Shown: positions 19,107 to 31,558, counted from the stretch's first letter. The stretch: DNA of 64,000 nucleotides from Gerris lacustris (GCA_951217055.1 OX578282.1:43762329-43826328); one strand, 5' to 3'. The notes: generated by a model not told the origin, from the letters alone. Translations and numbers: made by a program.

Positions 19107-19865
19107 CTCCAAGATTGCCAAAGGTAACGGGAAGCATTATGAATTATGATCATTCTGAAAAACGATTTTTTTTTTTTTATGTCTCCGTATTAAAAGTAAT
19201 CCGTTTTAGACTTCAGGGAACATTTTTATTCTTGTGTCTGTCTTTCGAACCTCATATCTTAAAAACTACTTGTCCGATTACAATGAAATTTGGATGATCA
19301 GCCGTAATCAGCCCACTGTTGGTCCCTTTTAATTTTATTCCCTTCTGCGTCCATTGCTTCATTCCCTCATATGCACAAGCTTTTATTTATTGAAACATAT
19401 ATATCTTTAAAAATACAAATCCTATTTTGAAGAAATTTTGGTTGTCTTTTGAAAGATCCCGGAGATGGCTCGATATTAACTTCAATCATCGACAAATATT
19501 TAATATTTAATACAAATAAATGTGACCTGACTAGGAATCGAAGGAGATCCAAACAATTGTTTTAAGGATATGGTGAGTGTAATAAAGTGAACTAGATATG
19601 TGTTGGATATATTTATTGGCACGAATATATTATGTGTGATATCAAATCTTCTTATGCTGGGTCTTCAGGTATTGTGTGATATCTTTGTGTGAAATGTACA
19701 CCTTCAGTGCTAAGATTGGTCTGTCCGTCAGCTTTTTTTGTGATCCAAAATATCTTTATAACTACTCTTTGATTTGGTAGGTCACAAATAGCCCATTTTT
19801 GGTCCCATATGATTTTCAACTTTCTGCGCTTATTGGTTTTTCTTCCACATCCGTACAGCATTATA
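19107..19865 (+). repeat. Family B dispersed repeat, diverged pieces
   Basis: Starts with a degenerate hairpin end (TTGCCAAAGGTAACGGGAAG), then TTAGACTTCAGGGAACATTT, CAGCCCACTGTTGGTCCC and CTTCTGCGTCCATTGCTTC. A second partial unit (19720-19860) repeats GGTCTGTCCGTCAGC, AAATAGCCCATTTTTGGTCC, TTCTGCGCTTATTGG. Confidence 0.65.
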
Positions 19866-19868
19866 TTA

Positions 19869-20895
19869 CAGTAGAGTCTCGATAATCCGAGTTGGATGGG
19901 ACCGGCAGTAACTCGGATTATTGGAAATTTACGAAAAATGTGAATTCTTTATTGAAAAATAATAGTTACTATCATATTTTATTTTCATTAGGTCGTAAAT
20001 CTGCAAAATATTTGGCCCACTAATTTCTAATAGTCCGATTTACTTACAATTTTTTTTAAACTGTTCCTTTATTACATATTTATTAAAAACGATTCCGGTT
20101 GTATCCTCTCGGTAAATTTAATAGTTTTTTGTAAAAAAAATACGTAAAAGAGCCACATTCTTATGGACATGAGGAAAGGTTATGCCAAAAAGTACAAATC
20201 TTAACCTAAACTAACTATAACCTTCCCTTATTTTTCTAGGAAGTGACGCTTTACGTATTTTTTTTGCTAAAGTAAAAGTGAAAATTAAGTGAATTTTGTA
20301 CTTCGATTTGGACCTCTACCTGGTCTATATGCAGAAGGGTTCTTTTTATTCAGAAAATGAGCGGAGTACCGCTAAGCGGCCGTCGAAAATACTTCGATTC
20401 TGTAAACAGCACCATACAATTCACTTTTACGTTTTTGTTTTTTAAAAAAAACTATTGAATTTACCGAGATGGTACAACCTGAATCGTTTTTAATATGTAA
20501 AAAGAAAAAGTTTAATTTTTTTTAAAAAGTAAATCGGACTATGTATAAGAAATTGGTGGGCCAAATAGTGCAGATTTACTCGGAAATTCGGTATGTTTTC
20601 GTTCTCTCGTTATTAAAATGTCACGCAATGCTTTTGGTTAAAGATATAACTTAGAACTGAAGAAAAATAAACAAATTAATAGGTTTCCCTGAATTTGAAT
20701 GTAAACACAGCTGCTCAGATAGAAAAGAAATTCCATGAAATCATACGGAACCATCTTTACCAGCACTGTCCTGCCCTGTCTTAATTGTGTTTAATTCAGG
20801 GAACCTGCTCCCCCTCCTACTTTCCAAGAACTCTCGTTTGACTCGGATTATTGGAAACTCGGATTATCGGAGCTCGGATTATCGAGACTCTACTA
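19869..20895. mobile_element. pogo-like (Tc1/mariner superfamily) non-autonomous element, about 1.0 kb
   Basis: The left end is TA then CAGTAGAGTCTCGATAATCC, a start characteristic of pogo/Tigger-type ends. The right end read inward is AGTAGAGTCTCGATAATCCG. CGGATTAT-type repeats sit inside both ends. Within it, about 170-bp arms at 19990-20150 and 20410-20580 are inverted to each other (TTGGCCCACTAATTTCTAAT against its complement, and a TTACCGAGA block). The last bases on the right are altered, so the TA duplication is only partly clear. No transposase frame. Confidence 0.75.
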
Positions 20896-20899
20896 TCTT

Positions 20900-20998
20900 A
20901 AAAAGTACTCATCCCATACATGGCTTCCCAATAACATTTTCATTTCCCAGTGGGATGACAATATTAGGAAGCCATGTACCTCACTAATTATTGGCAGA
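20900..20998 (+). repeat. Hairpin with a family A/B-like end
   Basis: ACATGGCTTCCCAATA and TATTAGGAAGCCATGT form an inverted pair around ACATTTTCATTTCCCAGTGG, and the sequence ends CTCACTAATTATTGGCAGAC, close to the common family A/B end. Confidence 0.55.
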
Positions 20999-22704
20999 CT
21001 ATTTTTTCTGTATAATGGTTTAATATGGTTATCCGAAAACCAATAATTATTATACAATTAATTAAAACAATTGCTTTCATTGTTATCTTTTATAAATTAT
21101 AACTCTGTAGAATGAAACTTATATTTCAAATTTGGAGTTCACTTATGTTATGTAAAATATAAGGTGAATTTGATAAGGCTGGAGAAGAAAGATAAAAGCC
21201 TTATATTTGTATCCTAAAAATACATTTTTTACGTTCAATCATTTTTACCAATCGTTTAAATATTTGTTCAATCTTTTTGCTTTAAAACGGGTTATTTAGA
21301 TGTTTATATTTCTCCCTTTTATACGACTTAAAGGTTTGCAATATTTTTCAGATTTATTCTAGGTGTGGTTTTTATCGTTTTCAATGAGGGTTTGGATCGG
21401 GAGGTCTCGTTTTCATTATTATACTGGGAAAGTGATTTTGCTCCAATTTTCCACCTGAGACTTGAAGTAGCGCTATCTCACACTCCGTTGGGATTTTGTT
21501 TACAAAACGTGATCCAATCAGCTCTTAATGGTATTAACTGAGAGTACATCCTACGCTATAGAATTTTGTTTCACCTTCTTGATTATTATACTTTTCTTTA
21601 CCATTTTGATCTCTTTGTTACTTTTTGTCGATTTTTCTCTTCCGTTGCTTCTTTTTTACCCTTATTTGTATCAGTGTCCTCTAAACAATAATAAAGTTCG
21701 ATTAAATTTAATTCTTTTTACGGCACAATGGGGTTAAAAAGTACTAGACTGTACTTTTTTACAGTCAGACGAGTATGCATTCTGGAACATACATATGGAT
21801 ACAATAATAATAATTATTATTTATAATCTGTAATAAATGTAATCCAATTTACGAAGTATAACAGATACATGCATATTTATGTTTTATAATTTATAACATT
21901 TAAAATTAGTTTTTAGAAAACAGCAATCAGTAACATAGCCATTATTAATTACCTTAAGATCTAAATACTAATTACCTATTTCACCTCTTTTCTTTATTTT
22001 ACCATGTCAGTTCACTTTGCATACTGCTTTATTTCTATAAAATAATCATTATACGAATAATATACCATCTACGTATTTATATAAACAAAATGTTTTATGT
22101 GACTGATACCTTTCGGTTTTAAATTACATCCAATGTTTCAATGGAAACCGCTTTATGCTCTTCTTTATTGTTTACTTTACCCGGAAACTTTATAGGTCCA
22201 ACAACATTGTTAATATGATAAATAATAATTAATATGTAAGATGGACTCTTTAGGTGGGAAGAATAAAAATTAAAGCATTTGAAGGAGACATGTTTTGACC
22301 CTTTCTTTAAGGCCATCCTCAGTCAATCTTCATTTCTGTTAAATATTACAAACAAAATCCATTAAAATTAATTTCTTTATCTAGAAGGACGAAATAATTT
22401 GAATAAAGACCTGATTTCAATTTTTAATTAAAATGTCTAAAACTTACATTAAGGATGTTTAATACTGCGCAGAGTTCTCATCTCCATAGGAGAAAGTCAT
22501 TAATATTTAATATAAAAAAAGGGGTCCATTTTACATATTAATCTATTAATCATAAAGGTGTCGAGTGCAACGTAGTATGTCGCTTCCATTGCTAGTGCAA
22601 ATCGCAACTTTACTATCTAGCTTAACCGTAAACGCCAATATCGGACAATTGCTACATTTCAACAAGTGGTTATTATAGGACATTAAGGGCTAGTGGATGT
22701 CACC
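20999..22704. other. AT-rich sequence without a supported gene
   Basis: No gene or known repeat. A less AT-rich patch (21395-21535, with GTAGCGCTATCTCACACTCC) may be a repeat remnant; it shares only short words with 1160-1260. Confidence 0.45.
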
Positions 22705-22963
22705 ATTAAAGGTAGAAGTAAAAGTGTCATCACGTCAAATAATGAATTTATTATCAAAGCAGTTTCAGCCTCTATAAGTCCATCATCAGTGGCCGAAAAT
22801 GATGAAAACGTGAATTAAACAAAAGAGATCATTGGGGCAGGGTGAGTCGTACAAAGCCAGACACTGGCATAATTCACGTTTTTATCTATTTCGGCGCTGA
22901 TGATGTACTTATGGAGGCCGAATGCTGCTTTGATCTACGGAGACTTTTCCTTCTACCTTTAAT
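22705..22963. mobile_element. 259-bp foldback or MITE
   Basis: ATTAAAGGTAGAAG at the left and CTTCTACCTTTAAT at the right are exact complements. Inner matches include ATCAAAGCAG, the pair AGTCCATCATCAGTGG and CGCTGATGATGTACTT, and an AACGTGAATTA block facing TAATTCACGTTT. The centre is GGGGCAGGGTGAGTCG. Arms are about 110 bp and diverged; no coding frame. Confidence 0.75.
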
Positions 22964-23027
22964 CGCATTATTGTGAAAAAAATCTATTCCTAACATTTAC
23001 ATAAGAAATATTTTTTACATTAACTTA

Positions 23028-23031
<4 letters not shown>

Positions 23032-23092
<61 letters not shown>
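23032..23092. repeat. (AT)n microsatellite
   Basis: About 60 bp of alternating A and T. Confidence 0.98.
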
Positions 23093-23096
<4 letters not shown>

Positions 23097-23399
23097 ATAC
23101 ATACATATTTACTTACATAAATATATGTACTATATTATTTATTAAAAATAGTATATAATCCTTTTTACCAATTAAACCTTTCAATAAATGTAGCTTTCCA
23201 ATTACTAACTAAATAAAAGCTTCATTGTGATAAAATCCTCAATATTATTAATTAATATTCCCTAGTTTATTTTCCGCTTATATATTTTTTGATTAAATTT
23301 TGTTTTATCAACTCAGTTCTTTTCATTGAAACGGATATAAATCGACTTATGATATTGAATTGTTTTAATTTATTTATTTAAATGCATATTATTATTAAG
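23093..23399. other. AT-rich sequence without a supported gene
   Basis: Nothing recognisable beyond A+T runs. Confidence 0.5.
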
Positions 23400-23825
23400 T
23401 TAAACCCAATCTTTAATTATTTACATTTTTTATACCTCCGAATTTTAAAATTCTGTTTCCGTTTCAGGCATTAGAGAACATTTTTGGTCTCGTGTCTGTC
23501 TGTCTGTTGGTCAGTATTTTTGCCAACGATTATATTATACACTACTTATTTGATTTTAATGAAATTTCAATGGTTGGTTCAGAATTGTTATATAATCAGC
23601 CTATAGTTAGTTCCATATCAATTAAAACTGTATTAATTTTTTTTAAACTTCCTTCACCCATTGCTTTCGTATTCTCACCAACTTCTTTTTATTAACAACT
23701 ATATTATTAAAGTACTCATCCAATTTTGAAGAAATTTATATGTAGGAGAAATTTATAAGTTTGTAAAGTTGCTTATAGATGGTTCCACATCAATTTTAAA
23801 CGTTTGTCCACATTTAATATTAAAT
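23400..23825 (+). repeat. Family B dispersed repeat, partial
   Basis: CCTCCGAATTTTAAAATTC, CAGGCATTAGAGAACATTTT, TGGTCTCGTGTCTGTCTGTC and AGTACTCATCCAATTTTGAA follow family B order, but the hairpin end is missing. Confidence 0.65.
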
Positions 23826-23826
23826 A

Positions 23827-24332
23827 CTAGCTGACCCGGCGAACTTCGTACCGCCTAATAAACATTAATAACATAAGAAATGTATAGCTGCTACCTTTGA
23901 AAAACTTTATAAATATAGTTTATTTAGTTAAATAATGTTGCCTTATATGAAACATTTGGATTAAAATTTGTAATATATACTTGTACAATATACAATATTC
24001 GCATAAGAGACGTTCAGAAAAAAAAAATCATTTTTATATAGATATAATTATAATATATTTCCTGTATTTTCCATTTTACCCCCCTCCTAAATGAAAATAT
24101 GACAAAACTATACATAACATCAATTACTGCACTCTTAAAGAGCTTTTCAATGATATGCATCATTAAAGGTTTTCACTACGTTGACATTTGTACCCCGTAC
24201 CCAGTGTACCAAAATTTAAACATAGTTTTACTAACTCATAAACTTTTCCAACCATTCCCCAAAGTTTCATCGCAATCGGTTTTGGCAGGCATAAGAGACA
24301 GACAGACAAACATTAATTTTTATTTGTATTGA
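23827..24332 (-). mobile_element. 506-bp non-autonomous Helitron
   Basis: On the minus strand the element begins TCAATACAAATAAAAATTAA and ends ACGAAGTTCGCCGGGTCAGC then TAG, preceded by A and followed by T, as expected for a Helitron inserted between A and T. The CGCCGGGTCAGCTAG type of 3' end is a recurring insect Helitron terminus. A CGAA/TTCG self-complementary step lies just inside the 3' end. The interior has ACAGACAGACAAAC and ATGAAAATATGACAAAAC. No Rep/helicase frame; a related fragment is at 16525. Confidence 0.75.
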
Positions 24333-25114
24333 TAAATAATTTTTACCCCACTGGGAATCGAAACAACTCTAACAGTAGGCTCGATTTTTTTTATATTCAT
24401 GAAACCATTCGTCTATTATTAGGACAATAAGCAATGTGCCACACACCTTTTATAAAACCTCGTAACGCATTTTTCATTAAATGTTTGAACCGTTGAAAAA
24501 TTAATTCAACAATAAATCATACATTTATAATAACAAAAATTTTAAAATTTATTTAGCAATTAATTATAATAATTGTGACATTAAAATGTCTCAGAAACTC
24601 TTGAATGGAATTTTAATTGTAAGCAATAAATCGCCCACACCTTTTACGGCCTCCCAAAAGATTTAAGTGAGCCGAAGGGTTTCAAACTCTCACAGGATTT
24701 AAATATGACCTAAACCTGAGATTTAGTTACTCTGGAACTATGGCCGTATTATGGCACCCGTAAACGCTATTATTCTCTTGGAAAGCTTCTCCGGGCTATT
24801 TTATACTACACATTATGGTATATTTCCTTTAGGGCTTAATATTAATTATGTTTTCTTGGCTAATTACGTTTTGCATATTGTAATAATAGGATTTTTGAAT
24901 TATTTTCCTCTTTCCTATACCTACATTGAGTCATTATAGTTCTCTCACAGAATAATTTATAAAACTATTTATATCATTTTGTATTATTTTATAGTGCAAA
25001 ATTGTACTTTACGAGTATAATAATTAAACTATATACTGATTATGTGCTCTTTTTTTTATTCTACTTATAATCTTTATAAAATTTTAAGGTTGGTGAGTTG
25101 AAGATACTATGTAT

Positions 25115-25117
<3 letters not shown>
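24333..25117. other. AT-rich sequence, one family end
   Basis: ATTAGGACAATAAGCAATGTGCCACACACC (in pieces) near 24419-24448 resembles the family A/B end. No gene. Confidence 0.5.

Positions 25118-25200
<83 letters not shown>
25118..25200. repeat. (AT)n microsatellite
   Basis: More than 80 bp of alternating A and T, followed by CACACTACACACACAGTATG. Confidence 0.98.
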
Positions 25201-25202
<2 letters not shown>

Positions 25203-25205
<3 letters not shown>

Positions 25206-25640
25206 TACACACACAGTATGTCCACGGATGGAGTTGTCTATACATGTAAATTCCAAAAAAATCTATTTTCGAAGATATGTCACTCTTCATCAAATCTCCT
25301 GCTTGTTCTTAAATGAAGATTTATAGTATTACTTTTTGTTTAAAATATACCCTTTACCCAGAAAGTACAATTTCCTAAAATTGTACAAGAGGAAACCTGT
25401 TCAAATTTCGACTTTTCAAGAATAGAGTATTCTTTATAATTTCTTTTAGATACTATTCCAAATTTATTTATCGCTTAAAAATGTCGATAGTAAAATTTAA
25501 AAAATCCCCCCCTGCCATTTATAAAAAGTAAAATTTGTCTGATTCTAATATATTTGAGAGGTCGATTTAAAGGTCTCATTGAGTGCATTAAAAGTTGTGG
25601 TATGGCTCTTTTTTATAAAAACAATATGAAGGCATTTATA
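25203..25640 (+). repeat. Family D dispersed repeat
   Basis: Shares with 34453-34862, in the same order, an ACAGTRTGTCC start, CTCCTGCTTGTTCTTAAATG, a TTTGTCTGATTCTAATA block, TTTAAAGGTCTC(A)TTGAGT and AAAAGTTGTGGTA. No coding frame is conserved. Confidence 0.85.
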
Positions 25641-25732
25641 GAGAAAATCGTATTTATTATTTAAATATTGTTTATTTCTTTAATAAAAAAAATCATCATT
25701 TTCAAACATGAATTTATTTTCCTAAGTAATTT

Positions 25733-25965
25733 CCCCTTTAATAGAAAGATCCTACATTTTGGGCCGCTACCCTTCAAAACTACGAAAAAAACAAAAAAAA
25801 ACTCAAAAACAGTTCGGCGATTTTGTTCAGAAATCGTCAAATTTTCCCGGGAAACATCTTGTTCCTTAAAAAAAAAAAAAAAAAAAAAATCTAGTAAGGT
25901 CTGGTTCGATTCCATGTCTGGGAGGATTTATTCTTATGGTAAATTTTGATAAAATGTTCTTTAAT
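25733..25965 (+). repeat. tRNA-derived SINE remnant with an A tract
   Basis: GGTCTGGTTCGATTCC is a good pol III B box and is followed by GGAGGATTTATTCTTATGGT and AAATTTTGATAAAATGTTC. The reverse complement of 42900-43040 carries the same B-box and tail series (GGGTTCGATTCC, AGGAGAAGTTATTTTTATGA, TTTTGATGAAATGTTCA). An A tract at 25868-25888 interrupts where an A box should be. TTTTCCCGGGAAA precedes both copies. Confidence 0.55.
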
Positions 25966-27660
25966 AATTAAATTTAATTTGTATCAATTTATTATATTCA
26001 GTTACATTGGACGATTTTTTTTTGTTTTTTTTGTTTTTACTAGAACTCTTGAATAGAGTATAAATAAATTAGAAAGAAATTTTGTAAGTTAAATGGCTTA
26101 AATCAATATATTAAAGTTATAGAGAGGAAAGATATGGGATATTATTAGGTATAAGGGCTGCGTTTTTATGTGGTATTAGCCCTTTATAGTCCATTAGATA
26201 TAGTTCAGGAGAAGGGCATCACCCAAGGTATTCAATTCAGCCTTTATTCTTTACGTTGTATACGTTTTTGTATCCTCACTTTTTCACTCTACATCTCTCC
26301 TTTCACCCCTATCCTATCCTTTTCTCTCTCTCTTTTCTGTTACATCAAACTATCGTTAAGGGGAGAGGGGAAAAGATTGCTTTTTGCATGAAGTTATTTG
26401 ACCTTTGTCCTTCCAGTTCATTTGAAACTTGCCCTCATGAAATTTCCAACCCATATAATGAGGATTAGGGTATCATATGTTATAACCTCGATTGTTACCA
26501 GCAAAGACTCTCTGTTGCTTTCTTCTCAGAACTTAATAATTGAAATAATAAATTTTAATTCGTTGACAAAGTTTATTACCAGTTTAGCACCATATTTAGG
26601 AGCTATCCTTCTAAAAGTATTAAAAAAATACACCCTGACAAAAAAAGGAAACCTTAAGTAATGTAAAAAATTTATTCATCAAAAACAGTCCATAATAAAT
26701 CTGATTTAGTTCAAAATAAATTAATTAAATATGAGTTAATATAACATTTTAATACAGTATCTATATTTATTTGAGAAAGGTTTGCTCAATTTAAAGAATT
26801 GATTTTTTAATAGGTTAAAAATTAAAAGAATATTTAATGTATTGGTGTAATTGTAAGTAATTTATACAAATTTTAAGTCCTAATATTTAACATAGGCTGA
26901 TTACTGATAATCTATAATTTATTATTGTCAAATGGTTTAATGGTATCACCTGACTAATTGTTCTTCAAGAATAGTTCAATTTTATTTCACTCATGCATAT
27001 TTAGAAATAAGTTTGTGAAGAAATATTCTTACTCAAGATTTTACAAGTGGTTCTAATTTGTCAAATGGTTTTTTGATAAGAAGGTACTTAAATTATAAAG
27101 GTACTTGTAAAGGTAATAAAGAAATAAAGAAAGAGTCTTACATTCAAGAACTGATAAGGAGTTATAAGAATCAAGAGATATTCGTTGTAAATGTAAATAC
27201 TTCTCTTTTGCACTAAACTAAAGAGAAGGCAAATAGAAGACGAAGACATTTTGATAAACGAAAAAGAAACTGCGAGGAAAATAACAATGAAGTGATAAGA
27301 ATTTGTTTATAATAAATTCTTATCAAAAGATAATAAGAATAAGGGGTAACATTTTTAACAGAGAGTTTAAAGACATAATGAACATCACTGAAACTTTATT
27401 AATGTTTCCCTTATTATATTTTATAGTGTAAATTATGTAAAACTTAAATGATGTTTATTATTACGATGAATCAAAGTTTCAAATTTACTTTTAGGTAAAA
27501 GTTATATCCTTTTGTTTTGGTAAATTATTTAAAACTTTATGTAGTGGTAAATCATTTTAAGATTTAATTTTTTTTTTAAATTGTAAATACATAATTATTT
27601 TTCAACTATAAATGAATATCATTGTTATATTAATCAAGCAAAAGAGTTTTTCTTTAAAGC
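25966..27660. other. AT-rich sequence without a supported gene
   Basis: Small overlapping open frames at 26170-26661 (+) are serine/leucine-rich and have no splice or start support. AGAAAGAAATAAAGAAATAAAG-type purine runs lie near 27110-27140. No RNA gene found. Confidence 0.45.
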
Positions 27661-27670
27661 TCTTTTTAGG

Positions 27671-28357
27671 GTCCGTAGGCAAAACCAAGGACCTTTATAT
27701 TTTCCTGCGTGTGTCTGTCCGTCCGTCCTGTCGCCTGCTCTCACTGCTACACCTTTAGTCCGATCACTTTGAAATTTGGCATGTATGTGTCTTGTACGTA
27801 CCCACACATGTTAAAAATATAGCGACTTGAAAAAAATATTTTTCAAAAAAATTAGGGTAAAAAAACTTAAGGGTTAAAAATTTTTAATTTTTTTTCGACA
27901 CCGTGAGGGGTATCGTATAAAAGGGTACGTTGAGCTGATTACAAAAATATATAATTCTTTGGTTATAACTTTGATAGGGCGAGCGTAGGCAAGTTTGAAG
28001 TGGGTGTGAAACGTGTCCCCCCCCCCTTCTATCTCGCTTATGTGAAGTGCAAAAAAATCGGAAAAAATTCCTGAACATTCTTCGACCAAAAGTAAAGATA
28101 CCACTTTTTGGAAATTTCGAAAAAAATATTATTTTATTTTTTATTGACAAAGTAAGTTTTTTTTTTTTATAACTATGGCCTTTTCGATGTATTTATATGG
28201 TTGTAGTCCGGTTCAGTGGTAAAAAAATACTTTATCAGAAGTTTGTTTATGTGTTTTGAGAATATCAGACCCATAGGATAGTTCAAAGTAAGCTTTTTAG
28301 CATTTTAAAAAACACCATCAATAGGGTACTACTTAAACTATACAGCGGCCTACGGAC
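27671..28357. repeat. Possible dispersed element bounded by GTCCGTAGGC / GCCTACGGAC
   Basis: Exact 10-bp inverted ends enclose about 690 bp that opens with GTGTCTGTCCGTCCGTCC and ACTTTGAAATTTGGCATGTA, a style shared with families A-C. Only one copy is present here, so the unit is uncertain. Confidence 0.45.
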
Positions 28358-30084
28358 CGTCGCTGTGTGCTGACTAGCACACACTTGACCTGTTTATTTA
28401 AACTTACATTTTATTTCTCTGTTGAGAATTGTCTTGTTTAAAGTTTTTAACTGCATTCGAGTATTTTTAAAGTACCTATTTGAAATTTTATTTAATCTTC
28501 TTCGATTGTTTTTTTTTTTTTTTTACATAAACCAAAAAAAATTAGTCCTTTCACATTTTTTTTTGACAGAGTTAATCTCAAAAGTTCACGCAATCTAAAT
28601 GTCTCTCTACGTAAATTGACTAATTTGTTTATTTTTTTCTACAAAGTAGTTTTTGCTTTCATAAGGTCATTATCCGTACTTCATGTCAGAGATAATCTTA
28701 CGTTGATCTCCGACGTGAAGTAGATTAGCCATTATTGTTTTTTTTTAAAACAGTTAAAGTAATATAGTTTGGCCTTTTAGATTTATTTACTGTATTTGAA
28801 AGAAGTTACTACCTAAGTCAGAAAATGTATAAGCAACTAACCTAGTTTATGATGAAAGGTCGTATATCTTGAAAATATATATTAATTTTTATGTTAAATT
28901 GAAATAAACTGAAACATATATATTATTTACTGTCCGTCTCAAATTTAAAAACTTACAAAAAAAGAACTAATCGACCTACTTCTAATATTACTCTACTAGG
29001 TTCAAGAGGTTTATTTATTTATTTTTTTAAAAAGCGGTCTAATATTTACGTGAACTGAAGAATAATTTATTAGGTTTAGTTCGTGAGAAAGTTTTCCAAA
29101 CTTTCTTTTTTATATTCTGTACATTTCTCCTTCGCCCATAATTTGTTTTATATATTATTTATTTGATGGTATAAATCATACATTGTCTTTCTATTGTTCG
29201 GTGTAACAAAACGTCTAACTCCTCAACAAACTTTTATTTAATAAACTGTCTATTTTGAATTATTAATTTATTTGTTTACTTTGTTTTAACTTCGTCTTTT
29301 TTGGGTTACTGGAAAATATCCTTTATTTTTATTCTCTGCGTTTTTATTTGGTGGAGGTTTCCCTTTTTTCCACTTTCTCTTTAAGCATCTAAAACCAATT
29401 TAACTGTTCTTTAGCCTGATATCCTTTTCTTTATTTTTGTATATTAGTCCTTATAGGATTTTCAAGGTTTTTTTTTTCTTTGAATAAAATATCTAAAAAC
29501 AAGGAACAGCTCTCACAGCTTCAGGCTAGTTTTTTTCTCCAGAGTGCTTCAATCTCCTTTTTATTTTGAAGGAAATAGTTTTTATTTATCTCTAATATTT
29601 TTTGGTTTTAAGATGTCTTATTTTTTTAAGTTTAGTGGACATCTGGAAAATCTCTGTTCACAGTTTTCAGAGATATCAATACTAAAAACTAAAACCTTTT
29701 GTACTTTTTTTTGCCTTGAAGCTACACTCAAAACCTTATCTGTCAATAGAATTTTGGTCTAATATACTTATTTTATTTTTGTCTGTAGGGCAGGCTAATA
29801 TAACTTATTTTTACTATTGCGGATTTGATTTTTTACATATAAAACTAACTAAAAGTGCATTTTTAGTACATTTCATGTGTATTCGATTAACTTGTATTCT
29901 CATCCTAAAAACATAATCTGTACAAATTTCGGCATTCTAGGTAGTCGGAAAATGGGCCAAAAAAGATTAAAAAATGTGTACCTCCCAAACATCTGAAGTT
30001 AAATCAATGCGTATAATTAAAATAGCCTTAAGTTTTAAAATGCCTTTATACGTTAAAAGTATAGTTTAAAGTGGTTTGTTCCCG
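28358..30084. other. AT-rich sequence without a supported gene
   Basis: T-rich throughout with several T8-T14 runs. CTTCATGTCAGAGATAATCT and TCCGACGTGAAG near 28679-28722 form a weak inverted pair. Small open frames at 29544-29916 are low-complexity. Confidence 0.45.
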
Positions 30085-30775
30085 ATACCTATCCGTATCG
30101 GGATACGGATAGGTCTTGGACAAAAGGAACATTAAGATCGGTGTGGAGGGTGAGGTTGGAGACGTAGAAGGGGGCATCTGTAATTTTCCTAAGGATCTTT
30201 GTGGCTCTAAGGCTTGGTACTACCCCACACTTCTAGACCATAGGTCCAAGCTGGTTTTAAGACTACATTGTAAATACGAAGTTTATTATTCAAGGTAAGA
30301 TTAGACCTACGATCTAGAAGACGAAGCAGCAACTTGTATTGTCTTGAAATGTCCGTACGTTTAGTTTTTGTATGATGTTACCAAGTGAGTCGTCTATCGA
30401 GGAGAAGGCCTAGGTAACGGACTGTTTTGGATTGAGGAATAAGAACTTGACTAAGGATGACTGGAGGACAGGTGCTATGACGATGAGTAAATGTGACATG
30501 AACACTTTTGTGTTCGTTAATTCGTATCCTCCATTTCCTTAACCAGAAGGAGAAGGTGGCTTTGGGTGTTATTAGATGTGGTTTACGGGGTTTCGTGGAC
30601 AGATAGGATAGCCTTGTCATCTGGAAAGGTGGCAAGGACCGAGGAAGGATGTTGAGGGATGTCGTGAGTAAAAATGGAATATAGGAGAGGTCCTAGGATA
30701 CTGCCCTGAGGTACTCCAGCACTTACTGGGCAGATGGATGAAAATGAGGATCCTAAACTTGCATTCAACCATCTG
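30085..30775 (-). pseudogene. Jockey-type LINE reverse transcriptase remnant
   Basis: On the minus strand, from 30768 a frame reads NASLGSSF then ICPVSAGVPQGSILGPLLYS and IFTHDIP, i.e. the PQGS motif, followed by FPDDK where active enzymes have F-A-D-D. A frameshift near 30600 leads to FSFWLRKWRIRINEHKSV, then VRYLGLLLDRRLTW. After a stop at 30375 come LLLRLLDRRSNLTLNNKLRI, YNVVLKPAWTYGLEVWGSTK and, after another shift, APFYVSNLTLHTDLNVPFVQ. This series is typical of the jockey clade from the RT palm to the C-terminal region. Two or more frameshifts and stops and the altered YADD/FADD-type motif make it inactive. The upstream cut at 30775 meets family B sequence directly. Confidence 0.88.
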
Positions 30776-31558
30776 CGCTCATTTTTTGGTGCATAGCTGC
30801 CTCGCGTCCCATTTCGTATACTTTAATGATTTTATGCTTTCAAAACCTTTTATTGTACAATTTATTCAATTTTCCCCCCGTTTTGTAAATCTGTCAAAAT
30901 TGTTTTGATTTTTTTTATGAATAAAAGTATCAATTTAGTTAAATTTAAAGAGTGCAGACGGTGGTAGAAATTTATTTGGGGCTATCTGTGTGCTACTTTC
31001 GACAAACCATCCATTATTTCCACCTTCAACGCCCATTTGTTTACAATTGACAATTTTGACTGTATTCAAAAATTCAGGGGGAAAATTAAATAAATTTGGC
31101 AATAATGGGCTGTAAAAGTATACAACCATTAAAGTATACAAAATAGGACGCGAGGAAACTACGTGCCACTCTAATTGGCAAAGAATTTGTTTATTGTTAT
31201 GATATAAATATCTCTTTTCCACATGCGGACAAACATACATTTATTTACACCTATGTCTTCAAAAGTACTCATCTGATTTTTATGAAATTTGGATGGTTTG
31301 TCAAAAGTTGCTCGCAGATAGCCCCAGATTAATTCAAGCCATCTTCTCTCTTTAAATATTGCTAAATTAATACTCTAACTCATGGAAAAAATCTAACCAA
31401 TTTTTGACAGCTTTAAAATTCGGGGAGAAAATGAAATAAATTTGACAATATTGGGCTGTAGAAGCATAAAATCATTAAAGTATACAAAATAGGATGTAAG
31501 GAAACTATGTGCCACACTAATTGGCAGAGTATTTTTACTACGTTTTTATTAGCTTGCT
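30776..31558. repeat. Family B pieces in both orientations
   Basis: 30776-31015 runs in minus sense (GGTGCATAGCTGCCTCGCG to GAGTGCAGACGGTGG). 31016-31195 ends AATAGGACGCGAGGAAACTA in plus sense. 31200-31540 is a plus-sense unit with CTTTTCCACATGCGGACAAA, AAGTACTCATCTGATTTTTA and a GTGCCACACTAATTGGCAGA end. Confidence 0.8.

Noticed and set aside
27671..28357. Definite DNA transposon
   Set aside because: Ten-base inverted ends in a single copy without a target duplication are not enough.
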